A stretch of DNA of 64,000 bases from Myxococcales bacterium (GTDB lineage: Bacteria; Myxococcota_A; Polyangia; Polyangiales; Polyangiaceae): the NCBI GenBank assembly GCA_947473045.1, contig CANJCO010000024.1, positions 1 to 64,000 of the forward strand. The letters run 5' to 3'. Shown here in pieces: positions 1-7,717 of the stretch (position 1 is its first letter; every line of letters starts with the position of its first letter). The position numbers and the translations under genes are program-made. The notes below the pieces were generated by a model, which did no database searches, was not told the origin of the DNA, and was given only the letters and a program-made list of their open reading frames with translations.

Positions 1-143
1 AACAGGCCGTTGAAGAACGGCCTGCTAGCCTTTCATCTCGGGGAGGTATGCACCTCCCCGCCCCGAAAAACGCGGTTTTTCGGGGTCCCCACCCCACGCA
101 ATTGGCTTCGCCAATTACTATCAGGGTGTTTTTCAACACCCTG
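1..143. repeat. Cluster of five consecutive hairpins upstream of hutH
   Basis: Five perfect inverted repeats sit head to tail: stem 3-11/16-24 (9 bp, loop GAAG), stem 39-47/52-60 (9 bp), stem 61-71/75-85 (11 bp, A5/T5-containing), stem 100-106/110-116 (7 bp, loop TTC) and stem 122-130/135-143 (9 bp, loop TTTC). The first and last belong to one family: CAGG, a variable stem ending in TT, a 4-base loop, then the complement ending in CCTGCTA. The array ends 15 bases before the hutH start. It may be a REP-like element, a set of terminators of an upstream gene, or a structured leader. The sequence alone does not decide between these. Confidence 0.75.
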
Positions 144-158
144 CTAAGTGTCCGGCTC

Positions 159-1727
159 ATGAGTGAGCTCGTTCGTGTGGGTCGTCCGATCGCGTGTTCG
201 GATCTCGAAGCGGTCGCGCGGCGTATGTGCCCGGTCGAAGTCGACGCCGATGCGCGCGTGGCGGTGTTGCGATCGCGCGAAGCGATCGAGGCGATCGTAA
301 GCGCCGGCGACGCAGCCCCGAACGTCTACGGGGTCAACACGGGCTTTGGAGCGCTGTCCGAGACGCGCATTTCTGCGGCCGACGTGCGCGAGCTTCAGCG
401 GAATCTCGTGCGCTCGCACTCGACGGGGATCGGCGCGGACCTCGCGCCTGACGCGGTTCGCGGCATCATGCTTCTGCGGGCGCAGGTGCTCGCCCTCGGT
501 CACTCGGGAGTGCGCGCGGAGGTGCTCGACACCTTGGTCGCGATGCTTAACAAGGGCGTCGTTCCGCGCGTACCCTCGCAGGGATCGGTAGGCGCGTCCG
601 GAGACCTGGCCCCCCTCGCGCATCTCGCCCTCGCCATGATTGGCGAAGGGGAGGCCGCGATCGTGACCGACGTCAACGCGACCGTCACCTACGAGCCCGC
701 GGCGGATGTGCTCGCGCGCGCCCGCATCAGCCCGGTGGTGCTCGAGGCGAAGGAGGGGCTCGCGCTCATCAACGGCACCCAGTACATGGCGTCGCTGGGC
801 ACGCTCGCGCTGCGCGACGCGGAGCGACTCTGTCTGGCGGCCGACATCGCCGGCGCGATGAGTCTCGAAGCGCTCAAGGGCTCGAATGCCCCCTTCGACG
901 ATCGGCTGCAGCGCGCGCGGCCGCATCCCGGCCAGTCGCTCGTGGCAGCCAATCTCCGGTCGCTGCTGGCCGAGAGCGCGATCATGGACAGCCACAAAAA
1001 TTGCGGGCGCGTGCAGGATGCCTACTCGCTGCGCTGCATGCCCCAGGTGCACGGCGCGTCGCGCGATGCGCTCGGGTGGGTCCGCGAAGTGCTGTCACGC
1101 GAGCTCAACTCGGTCACCGACAACCCGAGCGTGTTCCTCAACGAGGGCGCTGAGGCCGATCTCATCAGCGGCGGCAATTTTCACGGGCAGCCGCTCGCGC
1201 TCTCGCTCGATCTTGCCGCGATGGCCGTAGCCGAGCTCGCCAACATCAGCGAGCGCCGCGTGGAGCAGCTCGTCAATCCGGCGCTTTCAACGGGGCTTAC
1301 CCCGTTTCTCGCGGTTGGCAGCGGTCTGCACTCGGGGTTCATGATCGCGCAGGTCGCGTCCGCGTCGCTCGTGAGCGAAAACAAGGTGCTCTGTCATCCG
1401 GCGAGCGTCGACTCGATCCCGTCCAGCGCGGGTCGCGAAGACCATGTTTCGATGGGAAGTGTGAGCGCGCGCAAGTTGCTCAGCGTCGTGGCCAATGTGC
1501 GCAACGCCCTCGCCATTGAGATCATGACGGCCGCCGCGGGGGTCGACCAACGCAAGCCGCTCGCGCCGAGCCGAGGCGTCGGCGCCGCGCTGGCGTGCGT
1601 GCGCGAACGGGTCGCACCCATGACTGGAGACCGTGTACTCTACAAGGATATCGCGGCCGTCGCCGAGCTCATCGCGACGGGGGCGCTCGCCCGTGCGGTC
1701 GAGGCGGCGACCGGACCGCTCGCGTGA
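159..1727 (+). CDS. hutH: Histidine ammonia-lyase (histidase)
   Basis: Converts L-histidine to urocanate and ammonia, the first step of histidine degradation, in the cytoplasm. From ATG 159 the protein is 522 residues, close to the usual ~510. The self-processing Ala-Ser-Gly triad that forms the MIO electrophile is at residues 146-148 within GSVGASGDLAPLAH. The substrate-loop motif YGVNTGFG is at 57-64. The reading frame stays open upstream to 48, but that extension crosses hairpins and has no similarity to the family, so ATG 159 is preferred. No strong Shine-Dalgarno sequence precedes it. No other hut genes are next to it. Phenylalanine or tyrosine ammonia-lyases share the fold, but overall sequence favours histidase. 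Confidence 0.95.
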   Translation: MSELVRVGRPIACSDLEAVARRMCPVEVDADARVAVLRSREAIEAIVSAGDAAPNVYGVNTGFGALSETRISAADVRELQRNLVRSHSTGIGADLAPDAVRGIMLLRAQVLALGHSGVRAEVLDTLVAMLNKGVVPRVPSQGSVGASGDLAPLAHLALAMIGEGEAAIVTDVNATVTYEPAADVLARARISPVVLEAKEGLALINGTQYMASLGTLALRDAERLCLAADIAGAMSLEALKGSNAPFDDRLQRARPHPGQSLVAANLRSLLAESAIMDSHKNCGRVQDAYSLRCMPQVHGASRDALGWVREVLSRELNSVTDNPSVFLNEGAEADLISGGNFHGQPLALSLDLAAMAVAELANISERRVEQLVNPALSTGLTPFLAVGSGLHSGFMIAQVASASLVSENKVLCHPASVDSIPSSAGREDHVSMGSVSARKLLSVVANVRNALAIEIMTAAAGVDQRKPLAPSRGVGAALACVRERVAPMTGDRVLYKDIAAVAELIATGALARAVEAATGPLA

Positions 1728-1772
1728 GCCGTTTGATGTCGCGGCGTCGCGTGGATTAGAGTTGGGAAAGCA

Positions 1773-1855
1773 GGCCCCTTGGCGGAATGGCATACGCAGC
1801 GGACTTAAAATCCGCGGCCCGAAAGGGCGTGCGGGTTCGACCCCCGCAGGGGCCA
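1773..1855 (+). tRNA. tRNA-Leu (anticodon UAA)
   Basis: A complete class II cloverleaf. The acceptor strands GGCCCCT (1773-1779) and AGGGGCC (1848-1854) pair, with discriminator A at 1855. The anticodon arm has stem GCGGA/TCCGC and loop CTTAAAA, giving anticodon TAA. The long variable arm is GCCC-GAAA-GGGC and the T arm is GCGGG-TTCGACC-CCCGC. The 3' CCA is not encoded (CTG follows). A small hairpin (GCGTGG/CCACGC, 1861-1877) without a T-run lies just downstream. Confidence 0.97.
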
Positions 1856-1890
1856 CTGCAGCGTGGCGACACCACGCGCTCGTGGCTAAA

Positions 1891-2451
1891 GTGAAAAGTG
1901 TGCTGTCCCCGAAGGTCCGCTTGTCGTTCGCCCTGACTGTCGTGCTCGCGATGTGGGCTGCCACCTCGGCCGCGCTGCCGAAGCCGGGCGCGGTGCGTCC
2001 TGCAGTCAAGCTCGTCGACGGATGGGACCGCGAGCTCGATCTCGCGCGCCTCGGCAAACCACTGCTCGCCATTTACGAAGACAAAGACGACGGCTTCACG
2101 AACCAACAAGTCAAAGACGACCTTACCGCGCTGGAGGCGGCGATTGCCTACCGCCGCAGCGTCGCGCAAATTTACGTGATCGACCTCACGCCCTGGAACT
2201 ACTGGCCGGCGCGAGGGCTCGCCAAGAACGAACTGCAGAAGTGGTCGAACAAGGTCGGCGTGACCATGTACGTCGACTTCACGGGGGCCGCGGCGCAGGC
2301 CTTTGCCTTTACGAAGGCACTTAGCAACGTCGTGCTCTACGACAAGGACGGCAAGCTGCTGTTCGCGTTCGCGGGGCCACTGCCGGAGCCGAAGCGCAGG
2401 GAGCTCGTCAGCCTCGTGCGCTCGCAGGTTCCGACCGCTGCCGCTCCGTGA
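1891..2451 (+). CDS. Secreted thioredoxin-like fold protein
   Basis: GTG 1891 gives 186 residues with a clear signal peptide: basic start, a hydrophobic stretch (LSFALTVVLAMWA), then an ATSAA cleavage site. The mature part has alternating strands and helices (KPLLAIYEDKD; VAQIYVIDLTPWNYWPA; LSNVVLYDKDGKLLFAFAG) arranged like a YtfJ-type or thioredoxin-like domain. No CxxC redox motif is present, so it is probably not a disulfide reductase. It begins 35 bases after the tRNA and may share its transcript. The last 44 bases overlap the convergent gene on the other strand. Exact function is unknown. Confidence 0.75.
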   Translation: MKSVLSPKVRLSFALTVVLAMWAATSAALPKPGAVRPAVKLVDGWDRELDLARLGKPLLAIYEDKDDGFTNQQVKDDLTALEAAIAYRRSVAQIYVIDLTPWNYWPARGLAKNELQKWSNKVGVTMYVDFTGAAAQAFAFTKALSNVVLYDKDGKLLFAFAGPLPEPKRRELVSLVRSQVPTAAAP

Positions 2452-3016
2452 CTCGCGCAGGTTGATCCGACCACGACAGCTCGACGCGCATCGACGTGCT
2501 TCGGTGCCCGCCGGTCAGCACGCGCGACGCGACGTCGTGCCCGCCGGCGAAGCTGATCATGGCCTTGCTCGCGCCGATCGCGTCGGCCCACACGTACTCG
2601 TCGAACCCGTCGCAGTCGACGAACTCATTGTCGACGAAGCCGGGCCGCGCGGAATGAACGATGGGCGTTCCGGACGAAAAAAAGAGTCTGAAGGCGCGTG
2701 GCGCGCGCGCCATGATCCCTTCGGGAGTGATGACGAGCGCAAAAAAGCGGTAGATGCCGCGGAAATTCTGCTGAACAGCCTCTGCCGAAAGCGCCTCGGC
2801 GAGGTCGGTGCCCCGGCCCGTGGCGTCGGCAGCGGCCCTGTGGAGCGCCACGTACCACTCGACAGGATACCAACCGCCGGACACGAGCGCTCCCGATCGC
2901 AACGCCTCGGCGAGGGCGTCGGGCGCGCGGGCCAGCATGGTCTCGACCGCCCGAGGCCCCTCGAGCACCCCAAGCGCTGCCACGATGCTCTTGAACGACT
3001 GTCCTTTGACGCGCAC
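2408..3016 (-). CDS. Conserved protein of unknown function, paralogue of the gene just upstream
   Basis: GTG 3016 begins VRVKGQSFKS, which matches the N-terminus MRIRGHAFKS of the neighbouring gene. This fixes the start and shows that the longer open frame upstream is not coding. The protein is 202 residues. Residues shared with the paralogue include FKS, the MLAR segment, GWYPVEWYVA.HRA near residue 55 and a C-terminal beta region ending in (R)VELSW. It has no signal peptide, membrane segment or recognisable catalytic motif. The small-domain style and tandem arrangement recall lineage-restricted myxobacterial families such as TIGR02265/DUF2378, but that link is tentative. The 3' end overlaps the convergent thioredoxin-like gene by 44 bases. 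Confidence 0.75.
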   Translation of the reverse strand: MRVKGQSFKSIVAALGVLEGPRAVETMLARAPDALAEALRSGALVSGGWYPVEWYVALHRAAADATGRGTDLAEALSAEAVQQNFRGIYRFFALVITPEGIMARAPRAFRLFFSSGTPIVHSARPGFVDNEFVDCDGFDEYVWADAIGASKAMISFAGGHDVASRVLTGGHRSTSMRVELSWSDQPARVTERQRSEPASARG

Positions 3017-3060
3017 GTTTGTGAGTCTAGCACACCCGAAACGCGCCCGTGAACCGCGCG

Positions 3061-3612
3061 CTACTTCCAGCTGAGCTCGATCCGAAGGTGCCCCGCGATA
3101 CCGCCGCCGGCGAGCGTGCGCGCGACAACGTCTGCTGCGCCCGCCGCTTCGAGAATGCCGACGCTCGCGCCCGTGATGTCGGCCCAGACCCGTCCGTCGA
3201 AGCCCGCGCAGCCTTCGATTTCGACGACGACGTGCCCTTGCCGCGCGCCGCTGACCGTGATTTGGCCGGCATCGTAGAACAGCGCCCACGCCGCCGGGGC
3301 GCGCGTGGCGATGGCGTGAGGGGCGAGCGTCAGCGAAAAAAACCGCAGCGCGCCGCCGAAGTCGACCCGCGCCGTCTCGCGCCCGATCGCGTAGGCGAGG
3401 GGAATACCCTTGTGGGTGGCTGCGTCGAGCGCGCGATGCACCGCCACATACCACTCCACAGGATACCACGCGGCGCTGGCGATTCGGTCGGCCCTCCAGG
3501 CCTCGGCGACGGCAGCAGGAAGGCGCGCCAACATCGAGTCGATCGCGCGGTCGCCTTCGAGCTTGGCGAGCGCCGTCGCGAAGCTCTTAAAAGCGTGCCC
3601 CCTGATTCTCAC
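3061..3612 (-). CDS. Conserved protein of unknown function, tandem paralogue
   Basis: 183 residues from ATG 3612. It aligns over its full length with the gene 44 bases downstream: the FKS N-terminus, AWYPVEWYVAVHRA in place of GWYPVEWYVALHRA, a middle helix region and a C-terminal strand-rich part ending in RIELSW. The pair are probably a tandem duplication in one transcript. The WYPVEWYVA.HRA block is the most conserved part and probably forms the functional core or a ligand pocket. No function is assigned; the family may be restricted to this lineage. Confidence 0.8.
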   Translation of the reverse strand: MRIRGHAFKSFATALAKLEGDRAIDSMLARLPAAVAEAWRADRIASAAWYPVEWYVAVHRALDAATHKGIPLAYAIGRETARVDFGGALRFFSLTLAPHAIATRAPAAWALFYDAGQITVSGARQGHVVVEIEGCAGFDGRVWADITGASVGILEAAGAADVVARTLAGGGIAGHLRIELSWK

Positions 3613-3668
3613 AGCTCAACCGTAGCTGAGTGCGCGTCTGAGCGTAGTCCCAATTTTCTCTTGGGAGA

Positions 3669-3911
3669 TCACCCGGACACGCCGATGCGCATCACGGCAA
3701 GGTTCAGCTCGAGCACCTCACTCATCACGCTTGCCCGTTCTTCTTCGGTGGGGTGCAAATACTCCCACGACGCGACGATGCGCTCGTAGTCGGTCGCTCG
3801 CGTTCGCAGCACGGAGATCGCGTCGGTTTGCGCCGCTTCGGCGAGCCGAACGACGATGTCGGCCAAAGCAGTTCTCACGATGTCGAAGCGCGTCGAGGTG
3901 AGCGGATGCAC
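3669..3911 (-). CDS. Small helical hypothetical protein
   Basis: 80 residues from ATG 3911. The sequence is predicted to be almost fully helical (for example FDIVRTALADIVVRLAEAA and EEERASVMSEVLELNLAVMR), with no membrane segment and no motif recognised. It lies 56 bases upstream of the two paralogous genes on the same strand and may be co-transcribed with them. Composition resembles a real protein rather than an Arg-rich shadow frame, but no strong ribosome binding site is visible. Confidence 0.5.
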   Translation of the reverse strand: MHPLTSTRFDIVRTALADIVVRLAEAAQTDAISVLRTRATDYERIVASWEYLHPTEEERASVMSEVLELNLAVMRIGVSG

Positions 3912-4151
3912 GCCCGCAACCTATCGCCGTTTGCAGCGCCGCGCGATAGACGTCGGCGCATTTTCGACCGTGGCGCGTGAGCGAGCGCAATCCCGCGGCT
4001 GAGCCTTTCTGCGCTCTGCAGAGCTGCGCGCGGCGTGTCCGGCTGCGCGGTCGACGATGGCAGCGTCGGGCCCGCCGCGCGACAGCTTCATCCCGCGGGC
4101 GGCTCCGTTGTCGTTTCGCCACGACGGCCGCGCTGGTAGCCTGCGTCGCTC

Positions 4152-5324
4152 ATGGCCCAGCAACCTCAGCCCCTCATCACGCGCCTCGCCGGCATCGCGC
4201 GCGAGCTCGAGTCGCGGTTTCTTGGCAAAGACGAGGTGATTCGCTTGCTGCTCATCGCGGCGGTGGCCGGCGAACACGCGGTGCTCATCGGCCCGCCCGG
4301 CACGGCCAAGAGCGCGCTGATTCGCACCTTCGCGAAGCTCATCCAGGCCCGTTATTTCGAATACCTGCTCACGCGCTTCACCGAACCCAACGAGATATTC
4401 GGGCCGGTCGACATCGCGCAGTTCCGCGAGGGCAAATACGTCCGGCGCATCGAGGGCATGCTCCCCGACAGCGAGATCGTCTTTCTCGACGAGGTGTTCA
4501 AGAGCAACTCGGCCATCTTGAACGCGCTGCTCACGTTGCTGAACGAGCGCAAGTACACGAGCGGCGGTCAGGTGATTCGCGTCCCTGTTCTGTCGTGTTT
4601 CGGCGCATCGAACGAGGTGCCTGCGGACGAGACCCTCACCGCGATTTTTGACCGCTTCTTGCTTCGAATTCGCTCCGATAATCTTGACGCCTATCACTTC
4701 CAGGATCTCCTCCAAAAGGGCCTCGACAACGAGATCATGGGCCTCGCCGACGCGCCGGTGCAGCCGCTCGCCAGCGCGAAGGAGCTCGGCGAGCTGCACC
4801 GCACGTTCGGACAGCGCATTCGCTTCACGGAGGAGTTTTTCTCCCAGTACAAGGGGCTCGTTTTCCAGATCCGCGCCGAGGGCATCACGCTCAGCGATCG
4901 CCGCGTCGTGAAGCTGCTCAAGCTGTTCGCTGCGAGCGCGACGCTCGACGGTCGCGCGCAGCCTGACGCTGGCGACCTGTTCGTCCTCAAGCACATTTGG
5001 AACAACGAAGATCAGGCTGCCATTCTTGAGGCGATTGTGGCGCCGGCTTTAGAGGCGCACTACCGCGAGCATCCAGGTGCGCGGCGCGTGGGGGCGGCCG
5101 GAGTGGGTATCGAGGCGCTCTCCGCCGAAATCGACCGCGTGCGGCAGGTTCTCACCGGTGCGAGCGGCCTCGGCGACGTCCAGATGTTCAGCCAGTTGAA
5201 GGCGCTCAACGAGATCAAGTCGGCGCTGGGCGCATCGCCGGACCCTCGCGCTCCGGAGCTGGCACGCCGCGTCGAGCAGCTTCTCGAGGCCACCTTCCGC
5301 AGCGGCCGTTTCGCGCAACTCTGA
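4152..5324 (+). CDS. MoxR-family AAA+ ATPase, RavA-like
   Basis: 390 residues from ATG 4152. Walker A is GPPGTAKS at 47-54, Walker B is EIVFLDEVFK around 108-116 and the sensor-1 Asn lies in ASNEVP (~154). The sequence between them (FEYLLTRFTEPNEIFGP, LLTLLNERKY) matches the RavA branch of MoxR. Such proteins act as chaperone-like remodelers, usually with a von Willebrand factor A-domain partner (ViaA for RavA). No such partner gene is adjacent here. The gene ends 8 bases before tsaB. The substrate is unknown. Confidence 0.9.
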   Translation: MAQQPQPLITRLAGIARELESRFLGKDEVIRLLLIAAVAGEHAVLIGPPGTAKSALIRTFAKLIQARYFEYLLTRFTEPNEIFGPVDIAQFREGKYVRRIEGMLPDSEIVFLDEVFKSNSAILNALLTLLNERKYTSGGQVIRVPVLSCFGASNEVPADETLTAIFDRFLLRIRSDNLDAYHFQDLLQKGLDNEIMGLADAPVQPLASAKELGELHRTFGQRIRFTEEFFSQYKGLVFQIRAEGITLSDRRVVKLLKLFAASATLDGRAQPDAGDLFVLKHIWNNEDQAAILEAIVAPALEAHYREHPGARRVGAAGVGIEALSAEIDRVRQVLTGASGLGDVQMFSQLKALNEIKSALGASPDPRAPELARRVEQLLEATFRSGRFAQL

Positions 5325-5332
5325 GGCTCAAC

Positions 5333-5986
5333 TTGGTGCGACTCGTTGCCATCGATACGTCAACTCCGCTTGGCACGATCGCGCTCTTCGAAGGCGGCGC
5401 ACTGCTGCTCGAGCGTGAGCAGCGCGTATCGAATGCGCACGGCGAATCGCTGCTTCTTGCGCTCGACGCGATGCTCGCCGAGGTGAGGTGGCGTCCGCGC
5501 GACGTCGCGCGCTGGGCCGTCGGGGTCGGCCCGGGCTCGTTCACCGGGGCTCGCATCGGACTCGCCACTGCGAAGGGCATCGTGCTGGCGACCGGGGCGG
5601 AGATGGTGGCGGTTCATTCGCTCGAAGCGGTTGCGTTCGGAGCGCTCGCTGCGCCCGGCGAGCTCCGCGTCGCGCTCCTCGAGGCCGGTAAAAATGAGCT
5701 CTTTGTGCAGGTCGCCGGCGACGCGCCGACCCACCTCGCCAAGCCCGATGTGCGCGCGTTGCTCGCGTCGCTGAGCGCTCCGCTGCTGCTCGTGGGAGAG
5801 GGCGCCAAGGCTGTCGCCCTCGACGGCCTGAACGCGAGGCTCGTGAGCACCGCCCCCAACGACGTTCCGCGAGCTTCTTCCATTGGCTTCATCGCTCTGG
5901 GCCGCGCGGCCTGCGACCCGGCGACGCTCGAGCCCTTGTACGTTCGGGCCCCTGAAATCACGCGGCCTGCGGGGCGAACACCTTGA
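5333..5986 (+). CDS. tsaB: tRNA threonylcarbamoyladenosine biosynthesis protein TsaB
   Basis: TsaB is the non-catalytic partner of TsaD in making the t6A base at position 37 of ANN-decoding tRNAs. The 217-residue protein shows the ASKHA fold marks: N-terminal LVAIDTSTPLGTIALFEGG, the NAHGESLL helix and the signature GVGPGSFTGARIGLATAKG. Size matches the family (~220-230). The start is TTG 5333 or GTG 5336; a GAGG at 5323-5326 suits either. It follows the MoxR gene by 8 bases, so the two are probably co-transcribed. The C-terminal part is variable, as is usual. Confidence 0.92.
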   Translation: MVRLVAIDTSTPLGTIALFEGGALLLEREQRVSNAHGESLLLALDAMLAEVRWRPRDVARWAVGVGPGSFTGARIGLATAKGIVLATGAEMVAVHSLEAVAFGALAAPGELRVALLEAGKNELFVQVAGDAPTHLAKPDVRALLASLSAPLLLVGEGAKAVALDGLNARLVSTAPNDVPRASSIGFIALGRAACDPATLEPLYVRAPEITRPAGRTP

Positions 5987-6008
5987 CGCCGGTGGACGTT
6001 GCCACCAT

Positions 6009-6053
6009 AAGTTTCAAAAGTTTTTGAAACTTGCGACGGCCTGCGATCAGGCC
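6009..6053. other. Two adjacent hairpins between tsaB and the polyprenyl synthase gene
   Basis: An AT-rich inverted repeat (AAGTTTCAAA paired with its complement, 6009-6032, stem of about 10-11 bp with a tiny loop) is followed by GGCCTG-CGAT-CAGGCC (6038-6053). The first stands out from its high-GC surroundings. The pair could be a terminator for the moxR-tsaB unit or leader structure for the next gene. There is no U-tract typical of an intrinsic terminator after either stem. Confidence 0.5.
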
Positions 6054-6092
6054 GAGAAATGCGTCACTTTGGAAGCCTCCCTCGCCGCTAGC

Positions 6093-7109
6093 ATGCTCCG
6101 CGACACCGCCACCGCTGAGCGTGTTGGCGACAAAGCGGCGGGTCGCCTGGTCGAGGTATCCGCGCTGTTCGCCGACGAGCTTCAGTTCATCGAAGGCGAG
6201 CTTCGCGCTCACGTCCGCGACGGCAAGGCGCCCGCAACCGACTCCGCCGCGCACTTGCTCGGCGCGGGGGGCAAGCGCGTGCGCCCCTTGCTCGCGTTGC
6301 TCTCGGCGGCATGTTTTTCGGGCGCGACCCTTCCGGCGACTGCGCGCGACACCGGCGTTGTCGCAGAGCTCGTGCACCTCGCAACGCTGCTGCACGATGA
6401 CGTGGTCGACGACGGCATCGAGCGCCGAGGGCAGCCCACATCGAGGCGGCTGTGGGGCAACGCTGTGAGCGTGCTCGCGGGCGATCTTCTCCTCACGCAC
6501 GCGCTCGAGCGCACGGCGCGCGTGACGCCCGGCGAGTCGCTATCCGATCTTTTTGCAACGCTTCGAAGCCTCGTCGACGGTGAGGTGATTCAGCTTCGTG
6601 GCCGCACGCGCCTCGACGTCAGCGAGACGACGTACTTTCAGATCGTCACGAACAAGACCGCGTCGCTCTTCGCGTGGGCGGCGCGAAGCGGAGCCCGGGC
6701 CGCCGGCGCTCCCAATGAGGCCGTCGCTGCGCTCGGCGCGTTTGGCGGTCATCTCGGCATCGCGTTTCAGCTCGTCGATGACGCCCTCGACTACGCGGGA
6801 GACGCCGGCACCACGGGCAAGGCGCTGCATGCCGATTTGCGCGAAGGTAAGCTGACGTTGCCTCTGCTGCGTGCTGTGGCCGAAGACGGCTCGCTCGTTG
6901 CGCTTCTAGAGGCCGCGCGCGAGGGCGACGCTGCAGCCGCCGCAACGCTCGTCGGCAAAGTGCGTGAATCGCGGGGGGCTGCGCACGCCAGGGCTCGCGC
7001 TGCCGAAGAGACCCAGAGTGCGCTCGCGGCCCTCGCGACGCTGCCCGAATCTCCGGCGCGAAGCCTGCTCGCCGCAGTGGCGCGCGAGCTCACGAATCGC
7101 GCGAGCTGA
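6093..7109 (+). CDS. Polyprenyl (trans-isoprenyl) diphosphate synthase
   Basis: Condenses isopentenyl diphosphate units onto an allylic primer, making the long chain used for quinone tails or other isoprenoids. From ATG 6093 it is 338 residues. The first Asp-rich motif is in LLHDDVVDDG (DDVVD at 102-106), the second is DDALD at 229-233, and GGKRVRP is at 59-65. These mark the octaprenyl/heptaprenyl (IspB/HepT) branch. The chain length cannot be told from sequence here. The open frame runs upstream to 5883 through tsaB and the hairpins; ATG 6093 is the first sensible start. Five bases separate its stop from the GbsR gene. Confidence 0.9.
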   Translation: MLRDTATAERVGDKAAGRLVEVSALFADELQFIEGELRAHVRDGKAPATDSAAHLLGAGGKRVRPLLALLSAACFSGATLPATARDTGVVAELVHLATLLHDDVVDDGIERRGQPTSRRLWGNAVSVLAGDLLLTHALERTARVTPGESLSDLFATLRSLVDGEVIQLRGRTRLDVSETTYFQIVTNKTASLFAWAARSGARAAGAPNEAVAALGAFGGHLGIAFQLVDDALDYAGDAGTTGKALHADLREGKLTLPLLRAVAEDGSLVALLEAAREGDAAAAATLVGKVRESRGAAHARARAAEETQSALAALATLPESPARSLLAAVARELTNRAS

Positions 7110-7114
7110 CCGCC

Positions 7115-7717
7115 ATGGGCGCGACCACCCGGGAAACGGTCGAAACGCCGCCGAAGCGCGTTTTGTGGCCCAGCGAAGCCGCCGTGAGTGAGGTCGTCGG
7201 CAGGCTCATCGAGTTTTGGGGATTCAAGCGCAACATGGGGCGGGTCTGGGCGCTGCTCTACTTATCGGCTGATCCGCTCAGCGCAGAAGATTTGCGTCGC
7301 CTCTTGTCGCTTTCGAGCGGGTCGGTGAGCATGACGCTCGGCGAGTTGTCGCGCTGGGGAGTCGTGCGGCGCGTGTGGGTGCAAGGCGAGCGCAAAGATT
7401 ACTTCGCCGCGGAGGTGAACCTGTGGCGGATGATCTCCCGCGTCTGGAACGAGCGCGAAAAGAGCGAAATCCATGCGGCGATCGAGACGCTCGAGGAGGC
7501 GCTCGTCTCGCTCGACCGGCTCGAAGAGCAGGCGACGCGCAAAGTGGGCAGCGAGCAGCGCGAGATGATGGCGCGGATCACGCTTCAGCGGGAGCGCATC
7601 ACGCATTTGCTGGAGCTTGCGCGGCTCGGGCGGCGAATGCTCGATGCGCTGCTGTCGACCGCGAAGCTCGACGCCGAGCCGCTTGTTCGCTTTTTGTTGG
7701 GGCAGCGCTCAGCCTGA
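7115..7717 (+). CDS. GbsR/MarR-type winged-helix transcriptional regulator
   Basis: 200 residues from ATG 7115. The N-terminal half shows the GbsR pattern: a helix with LIEFWGFKRNMGRVWALLYLS, then a winged helix (SAEDLRRLLSLSSGSVSMTLGELSRWGVVRRV with a wing at WVQGERKDYF). The C-terminal half is coiled-coil-like, suited to dimerisation. GbsR in Bacillus represses choline-to-glycine-betaine genes, but related proteins have other targets. Here the gene lies directly between a polyprenyl synthase and an outer-membrane barrel gene, which overlaps its end, so autoregulation or control of the barrel is a plausible inference. Confidence 0.85.
   Translation: MGATTRETVETPPKRVLWPSEAAVSEVVGRLIEFWGFKRNMGRVWALLYLSADPLSAEDLRRLLSLSSGSVSMTLGELSRWGVVRRVWVQGERKDYFAAEVNLWRMISRVWNEREKSEIHAAIETLEEALVSLDRLEEQATRKVGSEQREMMARITLQRERITHLLELARLGRRMLDALLSTAKLDAEPLVRFLLGQRSA

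Noticed and set aside
48..158. Longer hutH start at 48
   Set aside because: It reads through three hairpins and part of a fourth and has no similarity to the family N-terminus, which begins at ATG 159.
1861..1877. Hairpin after tRNA-Leu as an intrinsic terminator
   Set aside because: The stem is six base pairs and lacks a following T-run; the next gene starts only 14 bases later.
3017..3469. N-terminal extension of the 2408-3016 gene
   Set aside because: The extension is Arg-rich and lies antisense-like within the paralogue's frame; homology with the paralogue starts at GTG 3016.
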